Assembly (NCBI RefSeq): GCF_964019385.1
Contig: NC_088654.1
Span: 11,257,145-11,321,144 of the forward strand
Length of the DNA: 64,000 bases
Source: Sycon ciliatum
Taxonomy: Eukaryota > Porifera > Calcarea > Leucosolenida > Sycettidae
Direction of reading: 5' to 3'
The notes beneath the pieces were generated by a model. That model saw nothing but the letters and a program-made list of their open reading frames with translations, had not been told where the DNA came from and did no database searches. Made by a program: the position numbers and the translations under genes. Numbering within the stretch: the first letter of the stretch is position 1; each line of letters opens with the position of its first letter. This document shows, piece by piece, positions 10,869 to 41,059 of the stretch.

Positions 10869-11737
10869 TTTAGAAGTACGGATTCTAGCAAGGCTCCATC
10901 CGGAATTTCCGGATGGATTTTTGTATTTTCAACGGTAAATTTTAATCAGGGTATTTTCACATGTAGCTCTAGGTACATAATTGTATTATCGAGTGCAGGA
11001 AACAATCAGCCAACATTCGCTTGAAGTATGTTGTTGGCTACTAGCCACTGCCACCTGCTTACCGCCTTTCTGAATTTCGATCAACCAATCAAGATTTTCT
11101 TAGGGTTCCCTGTAAGAAGGCGATGACGCCTGTTGGGAATTCTCTTGTAAAATAAGAATAAAAAATAGAATAAAATAGCCTTCCACTGTTTGCTACCTCC
11201 GCGCTACACTAGCCTACACCTGTACACATGCTACAGCCTCCCATTATCATTGAATGGAACTCCTTATTTAGACTACTGCAGTGTGTCTTTGGGAAATCCT
11301 CAAAATAATAATTACATGACATTGTACTTCAGTTGAAGTATCAATACCGGTGATACAGCCGGGCCAAGCTTGCAAGGCACAACAGACGCAGAGTCACCAA
11401 ACTTTCAAGTGACATGTAACTAACTTGAAGTTAGTTCCCTGTTATAATGTACATGATTGTGCTCTTTCAGAAGTACCTGTTTCAGAACGGTGTTTCCCAG
11501 GGAAAAAACTCCTTCGCGGCTCATCAGATGTAGCCTTGTCATTCTTGCTTCTTGTGTTTGTTTGTTTTCCTCTAGTTTTCTTATGTTCGCGGAGAAGGCG
11601 GAGAGCTAGCCGGAACGCAGAACCTTTTTTTTACATTATTTCACGGAGAAGGCGGAGATGTAGTCTTCAACTTGCCTGTATCAAGACTCAACTAATTACT
11701 TGGCACTGTGACCCTTCTACAAAGTCACAGGCCTACC
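10869..11737. other. Non-coding stretch
   Basis: No convincing coding exon seen. It contains a short duplicated CGGAGAAGGCGGAGA motif (about 11590 and 11645) and AT-rich segments. Confidence 0.5.
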
Positions 11738-11915
11738 CGCCGGAACCGGTCCGGTTGGTCAGGTTACCACCGGACCAACTTTGTAGCTACCAACACATGT
11801 GTGTATTGCTGAGGAGGGCATATGAGATGTCCCCGCCATATTATACACAAACTGTATGAAAGACTATGGTAGGACTGGACCACTAAAAACTTCTTCCGGC
11901 GGTGCTGAGTCATAT
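11738..11915. repeat. Dispersed repeat R2 (CCGGAACCGGTCCGG-type), copy 1
   Basis: Begins CGGAACCGGTCCGGTTGGTC and continues through TTGCTGAGGAGGGCAT and CAAACTGTATGAAAGACTA. The same order of blocks recurs at 25405-25580, in diverged form around 12440-12600, 12790-12940 and 13150-13280, and as an end fragment at 62640-62680. Confidence 0.65.
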
Positions 11916-11931
11916 TATTCAAGTTTCGTCT

Positions 11932-12170
11932 TTGTGGACGGTTTGTGGACGGTTTGTGGACGGTTTGTGGACGGTTTGTGGACGGTTTGTGGACGGTTTG
12001 TGGACGGTTTGTGGACGGTTTGTGGACGGTTTGTGGACGGTTTGTGGACGGTTTGTGGACGGTTTGTGGACGGTTTGTGGACGGTTTGTGGACGGTTTGT
12101 GGACGGTTTGTGGACGGTTTGTGGACGGTTTGTGGACGGTTTGTGGACGGTTTGTGGACGGTTTGTGGAC
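11932..12170. repeat. 11-bp minisatellite
   Basis: About 22 nearly identical tandem copies of GGTTTGTGGAC. Because 11 is not a multiple of 3, several frames stay open. These frames (VDGLWTVCGRF repeats) are not taken as genes. Confidence 0.95.
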
Positions 12171-12577
12171 GGGGAAAGGTCAACTTCCGTCGCATCGAGG
12201 TCGTCCAGACAGCAAACAACAACATCATAGCAGAGTCTGGGAACCGTTCATCCGGGCCCGGAGGGGAGGGGGGGGGGGGAGCCGGGTCACTTGAAGCCTG
12301 TTCTATACCGTATAAGCATCAGTAGCCCAAGCCAGCTCCTGAAAGACGGTACGGCCCGGTTATTACCCTATGCCACGATTTGGATCAACTTAAAGTCTTT
12401 CCAAGCATTTCTGGGGGAGATGCAAAGCTGACTAGTCTAAAGTAGCACTGAAGCGTTCTGGAGCCCAAGCCCGGGTATGGTACGGTACGCAGGACCAGCC
12501 GCTGGAAGCAGTTTTTGATTGGTCCGGTAGTGCATGTATTGTGGCCTTTCATACTTTGCGTATCGAAATGGTGGGTA
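12171..12577. other. Non-coding, repeat-rich
   Basis: Contains a poly-G run (about 12264-12280) and diverged R2-type sequence on the minus strand. No gene seen. Confidence 0.5.
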
Positions 12578-12578
12578 C

Positions 12579-12616
12579 CAGGGAGTCGTAAAATACCGGT
12601 ATTTTACTACTCCCTG
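12579..12616. mobile_element. 38-bp palindromic mobile element, copy 1
   Basis: Half-site CAGGGAGTCGTAAAATACC is followed by its inverse with one mismatch. The flanks GTGGGTAC and GTGGATGC are similar at 6 of 8 positions, as expected for an aged 8-bp target duplication. Sister copies are at 47596-47633 and 57099-57135. Confidence 0.75.
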
Positions 12617-13660
12617 GTGGATGCATATGCCCTCCACAGTAGTAAACACATGTCGGTGACCAAAAGGTTGATCCGGTTATAAATTTTTGTTTTTGTTTTC
12701 AGCAAGCTGCCATAAAGCAGTTTTTATTGCTGTAATTACTTTGTTCTTGCCCTTACAAGAGGCAGTATTGTCTGCACCGTATTAAAAGGTCCGGTTATAA
12801 CCTCAGTCCTGACCAACCGGACCGGTTCCTGCGGACAATGCCGGACATGGTATGGTATGGTACCAGCGATGGAGTAGTGAAGCCCGGCAATACTGCACGT
12901 AGTACTGGCCCGGTGGTATCGGTGCGGTTGGTCAGCCTGGCCATGGCCAGACAAACTTGTTGGCCATCAATGATTGTATTAACTTCTTTTTTTTTAACTG
13001 TTCCAAAGCCATTTTTACGGGCGAACAAAACAAGACGTGGATATGTCAAAGAAGAAAGAAGAAAAAAGGCCCAACCCTGCCCTGCCAGTTATGAGGGCTT
13101 ACACGGGGGTCGCCATGGCAAATAATAAAAATAAAAATGCGCGCGTTCGGGCAATGATTGTATTAACTGCTGAGGAGGCCATGTGCGTACAGTACCCTCC
13201 ATACCATACGCAAACTGTACAAAAGGCTAGGTGTGTGGCCGGATCAATCAAAAACCGCTGCCCACCTCCGCTACAGGCTGGCTTTCGCCCTGCTGCGTTC
13301 CAGTGCCATGTGTCTGCGTGGGGCTCGCCGAGTTTGGCAGCCTCCACTGGATGGCTGTGCCTCCCTGGCTGTCGTGGAGGCTAAGGTGTCCCGTTGACCC
13401 TTGGCCCGTGATTGTGCGGACTATGCCATACTTCTCTTGCTCTCTGATCACGTGTGACGTCATCATTATGTGACTTTGTTTTTCAATCCTCCGCCATCAT
13501 GCAAATTGTGTTTTGTTCGCCCATAAAAGAGGCTTTAATAAAATAAAAAATAATAAAAAATAATAATAAAAAATAATAAAAATCCGCTTCCACTGGTCCT
13601 GTAAAAAAAAAGTAAAGTTCGCACGTCCGCGTTACAACCGGCTATACACAATTGCATTGA
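12617..13660. other. Repeat-rich non-coding stretch
   Basis: Diverged R2 copies (about 12790-12940 and 13150-13280) and an AT-rich AATAAAAAATAAT tract (about 13535-13585). No exon recognised. Confidence 0.5.
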
Positions 13661-14270
13661 GTCTGTACTGAGCAGCCTTTGTAGCTTTCATTACTGTACG
13701 GGCAGACAATTTCGTCGGTCAAACATTTCGTCCAACTCCACAAAAAGGGAGTTCGTCCAGTTGCAAATTATTTCGTCCATGCCTCTCATACGAGTGTTTT
13801 CAAAAGCTGGACAAGTCGAAATTCGTCCCGCATATAATTTAGTCCAAAAGCTGCTTGGACGAAAAAGACGAAATTAAATTCCAGCAAAATATTTATGCTT
13901 TGACAGTATCCCATCAAGCCCTCCCAGACGGGCTGTGATTTTCCGAGCTAGGCCACTTCATGAGGGCTTTGATTTACCGAGTCTAGCCTGCTGTTTTTTG
14001 TTTGTTTTGTTTTTTACTGAATAAGCCAGGTCGAGTCATGCTTTCAAGGGTGATCATGAGGAAGATCAAAGTGCGCGTTCATGTCCGAAATGATTCAATC
14101 AAAACAGTCGTGTTCATATTCCATCAGCCAATCACAGCCCTTTGCGCAATAGTGTATCTCACGCTCGTACTCTTGTTTGATTCCATACATCATGGTACAT
14201 GCTTGTCTTGCTGGATAGGTTCGCATGCATGTTGCAGGGGCGTCGGACACGCTAGCGCACTACCGTCACT
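13661..14270. other. Non-coding stretch with repeated TTCGTCC motifs
   Basis: ATTTCGTCC/TTCGTCCA motifs recur between 13708 and 13870 in both orientations. No gene seen. Confidence 0.5.
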
Positions 14271-14285
14271 ACAATCTGCTGCTGG

Positions 14286-14485
14286 AAATGCTTGCAATTG
14301 GCTTCAATTTTTGACATTTTTTCCCAGGGGAGGGTAATGTTTGTCCCGGATCGTAGCGTCGTCAAGGTTTGTTGCAGGATCAAAAAGTCTTTCATTTTAG
14401 TTACACTGAAATGGCACCAAATGCCCGGAAATGCTTGCAATTGGCTTCAATTTTTGAAGTTTTTTTCTCGGGGGAGGACCCCGGA
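14286..14485. repeat. Local direct duplication
   Basis: AATGCTTGCAATTGGCTTCA followed by ATTTTTGA occurs at about 14287 and again at about 14429, each before a GGGGAGG stretch. Confidence 0.7.
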
Positions 14486-16373
14486 CCCCCCCCCCCCCCT
14501 TCCATGGCCGCCCCAACTCCCAAGTCGGTGCGACGGGCCTGCTATGTAATGGTTATGTAATGTGGTGTCATGGAAAGTCATGAGAAAGTCAGTGTCATTT
14601 TTGATTGCAGACACTGCTGTAGAGAGACAGTGTAGACAGTGCAGAGGAGTGTAGTGCATGCAGTGAAGACGGAGGTGACGGGTTTGGGGCAAGCAAGTCG
14701 CCTGTCGATGTCGTACATGTCACATTTTTCAGAACCTTTTTAGCACTGCACCGCGAGAGTGCACGTTGTCGTTGATTCTACGCAGCGGCTGGGGCAACCC
14801 GTCACCAGGTCACCACGGTCACTGAAGTGAGATCATGAGACTTGAGAGTGAGAAAGTCAGCACTACACGGTCGGTGCCAGCATTCACCGCGACAGCACAT
14901 GACTGCAATGACTGTCGACATGCATGTCAAGACAAGACTCAACAGTCAACACTTACAATCTCTCACCTGCAGGCTACACGCGCCATATCCCTGACCAGAG
15001 CGGCAGGCTGAGCGCCCAATATTCTGGCCTCCACTCCAGTCTCCACCAGGCACCCCTGGCCCTGGCCTGCACTGGCACTACACCATGTACACGTACACCA
15101 TGGCATGTGCACCCACCGCGCGCGTACCGCCGACTCGACTACGTAGTCGACTGTCGTCCGCACCGACGTCTCGTCGACGCGTCCCGTAACTTTTACTCCT
15201 GTTCGCCTCCTTCCTCGCAACTTCGGCTATTCTGTATTCACTCTGTGCCGCTGCACTGTTTCAGCCGGACGACCATCGCTACTTCCCTAGCTAATGCTGT
15301 GTAGCGATTGGTTTGCGTATCCGTTGAATTTCTAGCTCAGGGGAGGGCGTGTAGTATTTTCGGTGCTCTCTAGGTCGTTTGGAAAGCATCGCTCTGCTCG
15401 ACGGACGGACTGACAGCCGTGTTGCAGTTGCTTATCACGGAGGTAAGGCGTCGAGCTCTTCCATTGCCCCTCATGTGCTTCCTGTTCTGGTCTGTTGTAC
15501 CCCGCACTTCTCCAGTGTTGCATGCAACACAACATTCTCATGATCATGTCATGTAACTCGCCGTCCGATCTACTCGAATTGCAAGCAGTTACGCACCCAC
15601 GCCCTCAACATAATAATAATAATTGTTTGGGAAGTACTTTCCAGCTCGGAAATGGCTTATCGGCGAAGAAATTTATTTTATAATACCAACATAGTGTGCG
15701 ACAATGACCACGTGTTGTGACACAACAGCGCGGCGAGCGATAGAGTTTGTCAGCACATAATAGACACGACAAATTCTTAGTTCCAAGCAGCAGCTGCTGC
15801 GCTAGCCTACCATTTACTGAACCATCCTGAAACATTGGTTGTTGAATGAATTTCACATTCATTTCCATAAAATTTATAATAATGCGCTCTGTGAAACGAT
15901 CACCAATGCATTAATGACCAAGTGCAACATTTGAGTCTTTTTGACACGATCGAGGTATCGCACATTTTTATGATGCCACTCGCACGGCCGGACGCTACAA
16001 GACGTTCCAGCTAAGTGCCATGTCTGCTACTTGTAGACAGGTGTAACTGGTGCTCTTCACCTTGTATAGTTTCGTGAGTTTGTGTCCATTTTGCTGTGTC
16101 CTGGTTCAACTGATGTTATGCCTCTGGCGATAAAAATTCATGATGGCCCATTCAGGAGGGTGCGATGAAATTAATTGATGACGGCATCGTAACAACGAGA
16201 AGAACATTGCTATGGAGTGATATCCGAGTTTTAGCAACGTTACCTGCAGCTTCACAAAGTGCGTTAGCGCTTGCTAACCTGAGAAACCGGTCGATATTGC
16301 GAAATTACATTTAAAACCCTTGTAAAGTGTTGAATATTGAGTTGAAAAATGGGGAAGGTCTGAAGATAAAATT
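14486..16373. other. Intergenic stretch between the divergent genes
   Basis: No exon with splice support. It includes a poly-C run (14488-14499), a palindromic CGACTACGTAGTCG (about 15136) and otherwise unremarkable sequence. It probably includes distal merlin promoter DNA. Confidence 0.4.
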
Positions 16374-16446
16374 GAATCACCAAAAGGACTCGAACTAAGG
16401 GACCGTCGTTTGTGGCTAGCGATGATCTACCACTAAGCATTGTCCA
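16374..16446 (-). repeat. tRNA-derived SINE-like head
   Basis: On the minus strand the sequence GCTTAGTGGTAGATCATC resembles a pol III A box region. TAGTTCGAGTCC resembles a B box. A body with ATCTTCAGACCTT follows, shared with 30372-30460. No clover-leaf acceptor stem is evident, so this is not called a tRNA gene. Confidence 0.5.
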
Positions 16447-16603
16447 CTGAATTTGGAATTGGAAAGCACCTACTGTTGCATGTTTGAGACCGGGCCCAGA
16501 GCTGTCTGACCATGATGTACTGTGAAGTCCACCAGTGTCATGTGATTACCGTGATGGGAGAAACATTTAAAATACAGTTGAACTAAGCAGATGCCGCCTT
16601 TCT

Positions 16604-16643
16604 CTATCTATCTATCTATCTCTATCTATCTCTCTCTCTCTTT
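16604..16643. repeat. (CTAT)n/(CT)n microsatellite
   Basis: Tandem CTAT units passing into CT units, upstream of the merlin start. Confidence 0.85.
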
Positions 16644-16985
16644 CATATCTAGGCTATCTTTGTTGTTCTTTCCCGGGATCACTCTCCAGCAGCAGCAGCA
16701 ACAGTAGCACAAGCGACATCACAACCACATCAACATCATGTGGAACTAGTTCCGGCCGTCAACTGCTCCTTGCACAGTCACCTGCATGCCATCTGCTACA
16801 CTCACTATCACTCACCTGGTACACTGCCGTCCATCGTCACAGTAAATCCTGAAGACCCACACCGTGGCATTAGCGCTCAACTCCAACTCCACTAGGCATT
16901 TCGGGTGGAGCCATTTTCCTAGCTTGAATATATTTATTTTGATCAAGAGTTGTAGTGGGGAGAGATCCAGGATCCAGCCGCCAAG

Positions 16986-36144
<19,159 letters not shown>

Positions 36145-36988
36145 ACCCCGCTCTGCTGGTGCTGTGTCTCGGCTACCGTGGACAGTGCTGCGCAGGGCTC
36201 GGTCCAGCGCGCGATGGCTACTCGACAGGAATATCTATCCAACACGACTAGCCCGGCGGAAAAAGACTATTAGGGAGTATGCTTCATTGGTGCCTTGAAT
36301 TGGACTGACTGCGATAGAAGCACCAGCATGCATGTACGATCACAGACTCGCTCACATGTGCGGAAGCGCTCCCATGTGCGGAAGTGCTCCCGTGCATTCC
36401 TGTACATGGACATGGGCATGTAGGCTCACGCCTTCGGCTTGCTCTTCTTCCTCCTGTCGACCTTGTTCCAGATGGGTGCTCACGATAGTCGAGCCTCTTT
36501 GTACCCCATAACTTAAGAGCGCCCATGAAGTGTTCTCGTCAAACATCGTGCTCATGTTATGATGAGAACGTCGATTTCGCCGATTTGTACTTGTACAATT
36601 TTGCACTTGCCTTATCTTGATCGATATTTTGTTTACTTGCTGTGTAGTGGGCCGCAAGGCATCTTTCTATATTTATGACGAACCATGACATGATGGTTGT
36701 ACCCAACCCTGTCTGCGTACGCTGTTCTCTGCTATCTAGGCTGGTGTAGAGCATTGCCATGTTGTGCTCATGTTTACGTTTTCGGGACTGCTTCTTGCTT
36801 GAGAGCTCTCGCTGCGGTTTGAATGGCAGCGCGAAGAAAAAAAGAATCCGTTCAGCTGATATGACTGGGAACTCGTGTGAGAGAGCGTGTTCTGGTTAAT
36901 GGCTGTGTACCATGCTGTGTGTATCGGGTTGTTGCACATCTTTCACTTGACCATTGTGTGGGCAGCCATGTTGGTTCCTACTCCAGTC
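36145..36988. other. merlin 3' flank
   Basis: No further exon or clear AATAAA seen. Contains short direct repeats such as CACATGTGCGGAAGCGCTCC at 36354. Confidence 0.5.
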
Positions 36989-37077
36989 TACTACAGCGCT
37001 GGCAACTGAAATCCGACCCCCTTGCCGGCGCGCCTCGCCGCCAAGGGGGTCGGATTTCAGTTGCCAGCACTGTAGTA
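36989..37077. mobile_element. 89-bp near-perfect hairpin of the CTACAG...TCCGACCC family
   Basis: 35-bp arms (TACTACAGCGCTGGCAACTG...) separated by 19 GC-rich bases. The arm contains TGAAATCCGACCC, as do the ends of 20374-20867. It sits inside the first CATGTTGG repeat unit. Confidence 0.85.
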
Positions 37078-37313
37078 GTACATTTGCATCAATGGATCAC
37101 ATGTTGTCATCCATGTTGCTGGCCACTGTCCACATGCCATTATTTACACTTCCTTTTTTTATCGTGAACATTTTTACTAAAAACGCAGTCACATGACAAC
37201 GATGACGTCATGAAACCATGTTTGGCTCCAACTCCCCTGAATCCCTGCATCTATGGGTCACATGATGTCGGCCATGTTGGTTCCACTGTCCGCATGCCAT
37301 GATCACTTTCTAC

Positions 37314-37333
37314 CAGGAGTCTACGACTCCCTG
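37314..37333. mobile_element. Deleted copy (20 bp) of the palindromic element with 8-bp duplication
   Basis: CAGGAGTCTACGACTCCCTG retains only the outer parts of the palindrome. CTTTCTAC flanks it on both sides (37306-37313, 37334-37341). The next tandem unit carries a single CTTTCTAC (37467-37474), that is, an empty site. Confidence 0.8.
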
Positions 37334-38000
37334 CTTTCTACCCCAAATGCAGTCACATGACAAAGATGACATGCAACCATGTTGGTTCCAACTCCACTGA
37401 ACTCCGTGCATCTATGGGTCACATGATGTCGGCCATGTTGCTTCCACTGTCCGCATGCCATGATCACTTTCTACACACTTGGCGGGCACATGACGAAGAT
37501 GACTGTGATGCCGCTATAAAGAGTATTGTACAATGCAGGCTAGGCTGGCTACTATCATGGCTACCGAACACAGCGATACTAGTGCCAGTAGTGGACAGCA
37601 GTCAGACTCACAGATACACTCGTACCTCGCTTATCCGGGCGTCCTGGACCGCCCGAGACTTTGAACAGGCTCGTAGCTCAATAGGAGACACTTGGTCCGA
37701 AGATTGTCCAGTTTTACTTTTTCTTCACCTTCCTACATGTGTACTGAATGAAATGCTCTGCTTCGTCCAGGGATGTCCCTGGAACAAAACTGGAGCATTG
37801 GGGAAGTTCTACTGTACTAGCCTTGAATTCAACTATTCAGTTTCAAAAGCTATTGCGGGTTGCGAAATTTACGTCAAATTTGTTACAAAGAGGATGAAAT
37901 TCCAAAGATGTCCATGTTTTTCTTTTTTTATGATCAAGTAACAGTTTTCCTCTCCACGCTCTGTTACCATGGTTACATCACTACCTGTAGCCTACTACCA

Positions 38001-38310
38001 TGACTACCAAGAGTACATAACCCCCCAGAGTGTGCAACGCCTGATCCAGCTCTGCAAAGAAAGGGTCTTGGTCGAGCGGAATCGGATCTTTGCGTCATAA
38101 TACCGTACAAATCTGAAGTGAAGGGAACCCGGGGAGTCGCGGGTACTCTTGGATCAAAAACAATGGTGCCCTGCCTCGAGACCGGCCTTGCACTGGTGTG
38201 GAGTGTACGCATGACATCAGAAGATCCGATTCCGCTCGACCAAGACCCTATGCACAGTGCAGAGCTGGATCAGGCGTTGCACACTCTGGGGGGTTATGTA
38301 CTCTTGCTAC
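38001..38310. mobile_element. Long-TIR element, about 310 bp
   Basis: Arms 38001-38097 and 38211-38310 are inverse copies (AAGAGTACATAACCCCCCAG...). The end sequence resembles that of the adjacent 38311-38617 element. Confidence 0.8.
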
Positions 38311-38617
38311 TACTACTAGCAAGAGTAGATAAACAAGAGTGTGCAACTCCGGATCTCTCCTGCACAATCTGCCCACGGCGGAATTTTTTGTTGATGTCAC
38401 CTTTTTCCAGAAGAACGCGGATTTTGCCGCAGAGCAGTGTGAGAGCACGTGCTGGGCACCGACCTTGTAGTGTGAAGCCGGCCAAGAGCACGAGGGAAAA
38501 CTTTCCGAAAGACTCGCAGCGCGTGCGTCGTCCAAAAGATTACGTCAACAAAAAATTCCGCCGTGGGCCAACCCATCCGCGAGTTGCACACTCTTGTTTA
38601 TCTACTCTTGCTACTAG
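38311..38617. mobile_element. MITE with TIR CTAGCAAGAGTAGATAAACA
   Basis: Ends CTAGCAAGAGTAGATAAACA + AGAGTGTGCAACT and the exact inverse about 300 bp away. It abuts a relative on its left. A similar GGCAAGAGTAGATAAGCAG is at 53698. Confidence 0.85.
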
Positions 38618-39077
38618 GCTGTGCGTATGCGCCACATCTAACACCTTACTTCTACATACTATTAGATTAGTATTACTAAGTAACAGTTAGCATCATATTC
38701 GTCAACACGCGCTCTTCTTATCTACGTGCAAAGCTTTCACCTCATCCCGCCGCTCTTGCTGATTGGAAGCTGCGTTGCGTTCACCCTATAGCTATAAGGC
38801 TATAGTTCACTGCTCAGTTTAGTTTAGTTGTCTTATTCTGAGATTCAATGAGAACTGCTACCAATGCAACAGTATTCATTGCGTTTGTATTCTATTAATT
38901 TTAATCTTTCTGTTTGCCCATCAGTCTGCGGATGATTAGCATTACTGAACGATAAGGTTGTGCCCTACTGCTCAAATACGTCCCGAAAAAAGCAGAAGTA
39001 AACCGGGGGTCGCGATCACAAAGTATCGTGGAGCTCATGCCATGCAATCTATTATATTCTGCGTTTGTCGCTCATAA
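38618..39077. other. Non-coding stretch
   Basis: AT-rich, no repeat family or exon recognised. Confidence 0.4.
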
Positions 39078-39611
39078 TGCTGTGTGATCAGCTAGTCAGT
39101 CGTGCTGAGCAAAAAAACTTCTCGTGTGCTCTTGACTGTCCCTGCGGGAATTTGCGGAAAAAACTCTCGAAAACTTGCGCAAGAAATTGCGGCAGAAAAC
39201 AACAAAAAATGCGACGGAAAGTGCGGAATGATGCAGAACTTGCCAGGAATTCGCGGAATTATTTGCAGAAAATTGCGGATTTGGGCCAAATCACGAAATT
39301 TGTTGCATAGCATATCTACTCCGGAGTAGTACTGTGCAAATAACCTACAGGATCATGGAAAGCACTGTGTGAAAAGTGCATGAAACATGTGAGATATAGT
39401 GCAGAAAACAACAAAAAACGCGGAAATCGCGGATTTTGCTGAAAATCGCGGGTTTGGGCCAAAATCGCGAAATTTGTTGCATCCGTGGAATCGCGATTTC
39501 CTGGAGGGACAGTCTTGATGGCAGACTTGTGATGTCACTTGACTGACCTACGACTGCCATCAAGAGCACACGGGAAGGTTTTTTTTGCTCAGCACGACTG
39601 ATCACACAGCA
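39078..39611. mobile_element. TIR element, about 530 bp, with internal duplication
   Basis: Ends TGCTGTGTGATCAG...CGTGCTGAGCAAAAAAAC and the inverse GTGCTCAGCACGACTGATCA-type sequence. Two diverged internal copies of AAAATCGCGAAATTTGTTGC type sequence (about 39290 and 39465). Confidence 0.7.
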
Positions 39612-39699
39612 CGGCCACGTAGATCTACGGGTGGGGCAGCGACAAACGCACAGGAGGGAAGCGAGAAATGGCAACTAATCTCGCGAGATGTGGGCTTCC

Positions 39700-39910
39700 G
39701 ACACTGCCAGTGCCAGAGCGTGGGATACCTGACATTAGCAGCAGTTCGATGGAAACAAGCAATGCAAGAACTCAGCAGAGCAAGCGAAATCCTGCACCGA
39801 ATGAAAGCCATGGCATGGCTGTAAGGCTCGGACTGTCGATCGAACCCTCCACTCGGCAAACCTGCAAGGAAGCACCAGTCCCTACTCAATACACAGGTGT
39901 TCGGGGAATT
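39700..39910 (-). pseudogene. Relic of a retroelement protein C-terminal tail
   Basis: The minus frame reads SEPYSHAMAFIRCRISLALL then SSCIACFHRTAA. It aligns with PYSAVMAWIPCRFSFALLRA of the relic at 45129-45476. Such tails (RCRLSFALLRS...CLRGSR) are, to my knowledge, common at the end of invertebrate non-LTR reverse-transcriptase proteins. No reverse-transcriptase domain remains. Confidence 0.45.
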
Positions 39911-39929
39911 CACCCCTCATCAGTTGAGC

Positions 39930-41058
39930 CTGAGTAGGCTGGGGAAGATTGTGCCTGAACCTGACCAGCTTCTACAGCATTCAGTAGCTGCACAATCAGT
40001 AGGTTGAACCGTTCTGAGGTTTGCGTGGCGTTGCCAGCACAATCCCGCCAGCCCAGCCCTCCAGGACAAGTTTCAAAGTGCTCCTGGAAACACCACCCGC
40101 CTTCAGGAGGACAGGGTTTGCGCCTCCCGCTAGCCCGGTCAGCAGCAGGGGCATCCCGTCCATCGCACTGTGGTACCGTCCTCTGGAACACCCTCGATTG
40201 TGCCTGAAGAGCGCCACTCGTAGACCCGGGTGCTCGAATGAGATACAGGGTACCAAAACAGAAACAGCCTGAAATTGTACCTAAACTTATTCCGATTTCG
40301 TTTAGTTTTTACAAATACCATCAACATACGGCCCGCTAACGGTATGCCAAATTTCAGCTCTGCCCGGTAAACGGTTTTTGAAATACTCGCGACCCACTTT
40401 TTGTTGGGTCCTTGATTCGAGGATGTGGGTCCACGGTACGGTGCTGCCAAAGACCTGCTGAATCTGCGGCTCCACTGACCATCTTGCTCTCAAAAACGAA
40501 GTAGTAAGTTACTACTCCCTGCCCTCAACTGCCATACCAAGCGTAGACGATGGTAGACTCGTGTGCTTGAATCGGAGACGATCTGACGAGTTTGCTGTTT
40601 CTGATTCGAGCACCCAATTTTCAAGTAAAAAATCCGAAGGAAATACGACTATTTTACTGCGTGCTGTAGCTTGTGTTGTAGCGCACCCAGGTTCTGAATT
40701 CCTGCTAGGTGGGTCAAGCCAGACTCTCTTCCCTGTTCCATCGCCTCTCCAAAAGTATAATTATTCTGACATTGTTGAGATTTACAGATGAGAAATTGCA
40801 CACCTGTCAAATTGTATTGTATTTATTTAAAAGGATTCTCCAAAAGCAAATGGATGCTTATCACGGAAGTCTCCCACATAAATATCGCAAGAAAAATGGG
40901 GAAATGGGGAGAGGAGAGTGGAAGATGAAGCATGGGAAGAAGGGAAACAAGTACCTAAATATCGAGGTATAAAAGCAGGAAAGAAATCGACGAGGGAAGA
41001 AATCGTTTCTGATTCGAGCACCCGGGTCTACAGTGCTCTCCAGACAAAACCATCACCA
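39930..41058. other. Non-coding, repeat-containing stretch
   Basis: GATTCGAGCACCC occurs at about 40602 and 41015, and its inverse at about 40220, suggesting a further inverted-repeat family. No gene recognised. Confidence 0.45.
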
Positions 41059-41059
41059 G

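Larger units (their letters stand above)
36950..37500. repeat. Tandem units of a CATGTTGGTTCCA repeat
   Basis: Three diverged units (about 36960-37195, 37220-37370, 37375-37500). They share CCATGTTGGTTCC, CACATGATGTCGGCCATGTT and CATGATCACTTTCTAC. A further copy is at 24470-24800. Confidence 0.75.

Noticed and set aside
11764-12325. Frames with VDGLWTVCGRF repeats
   Set aside because: Pure translation of the 11-bp minisatellite; several frames are equally open.
16374-16446. A functional tRNA gene
   Set aside because: Box A and B motifs are visible, but no consistent acceptor stem; shared 3' body with 30372-30460 points to a SINE.
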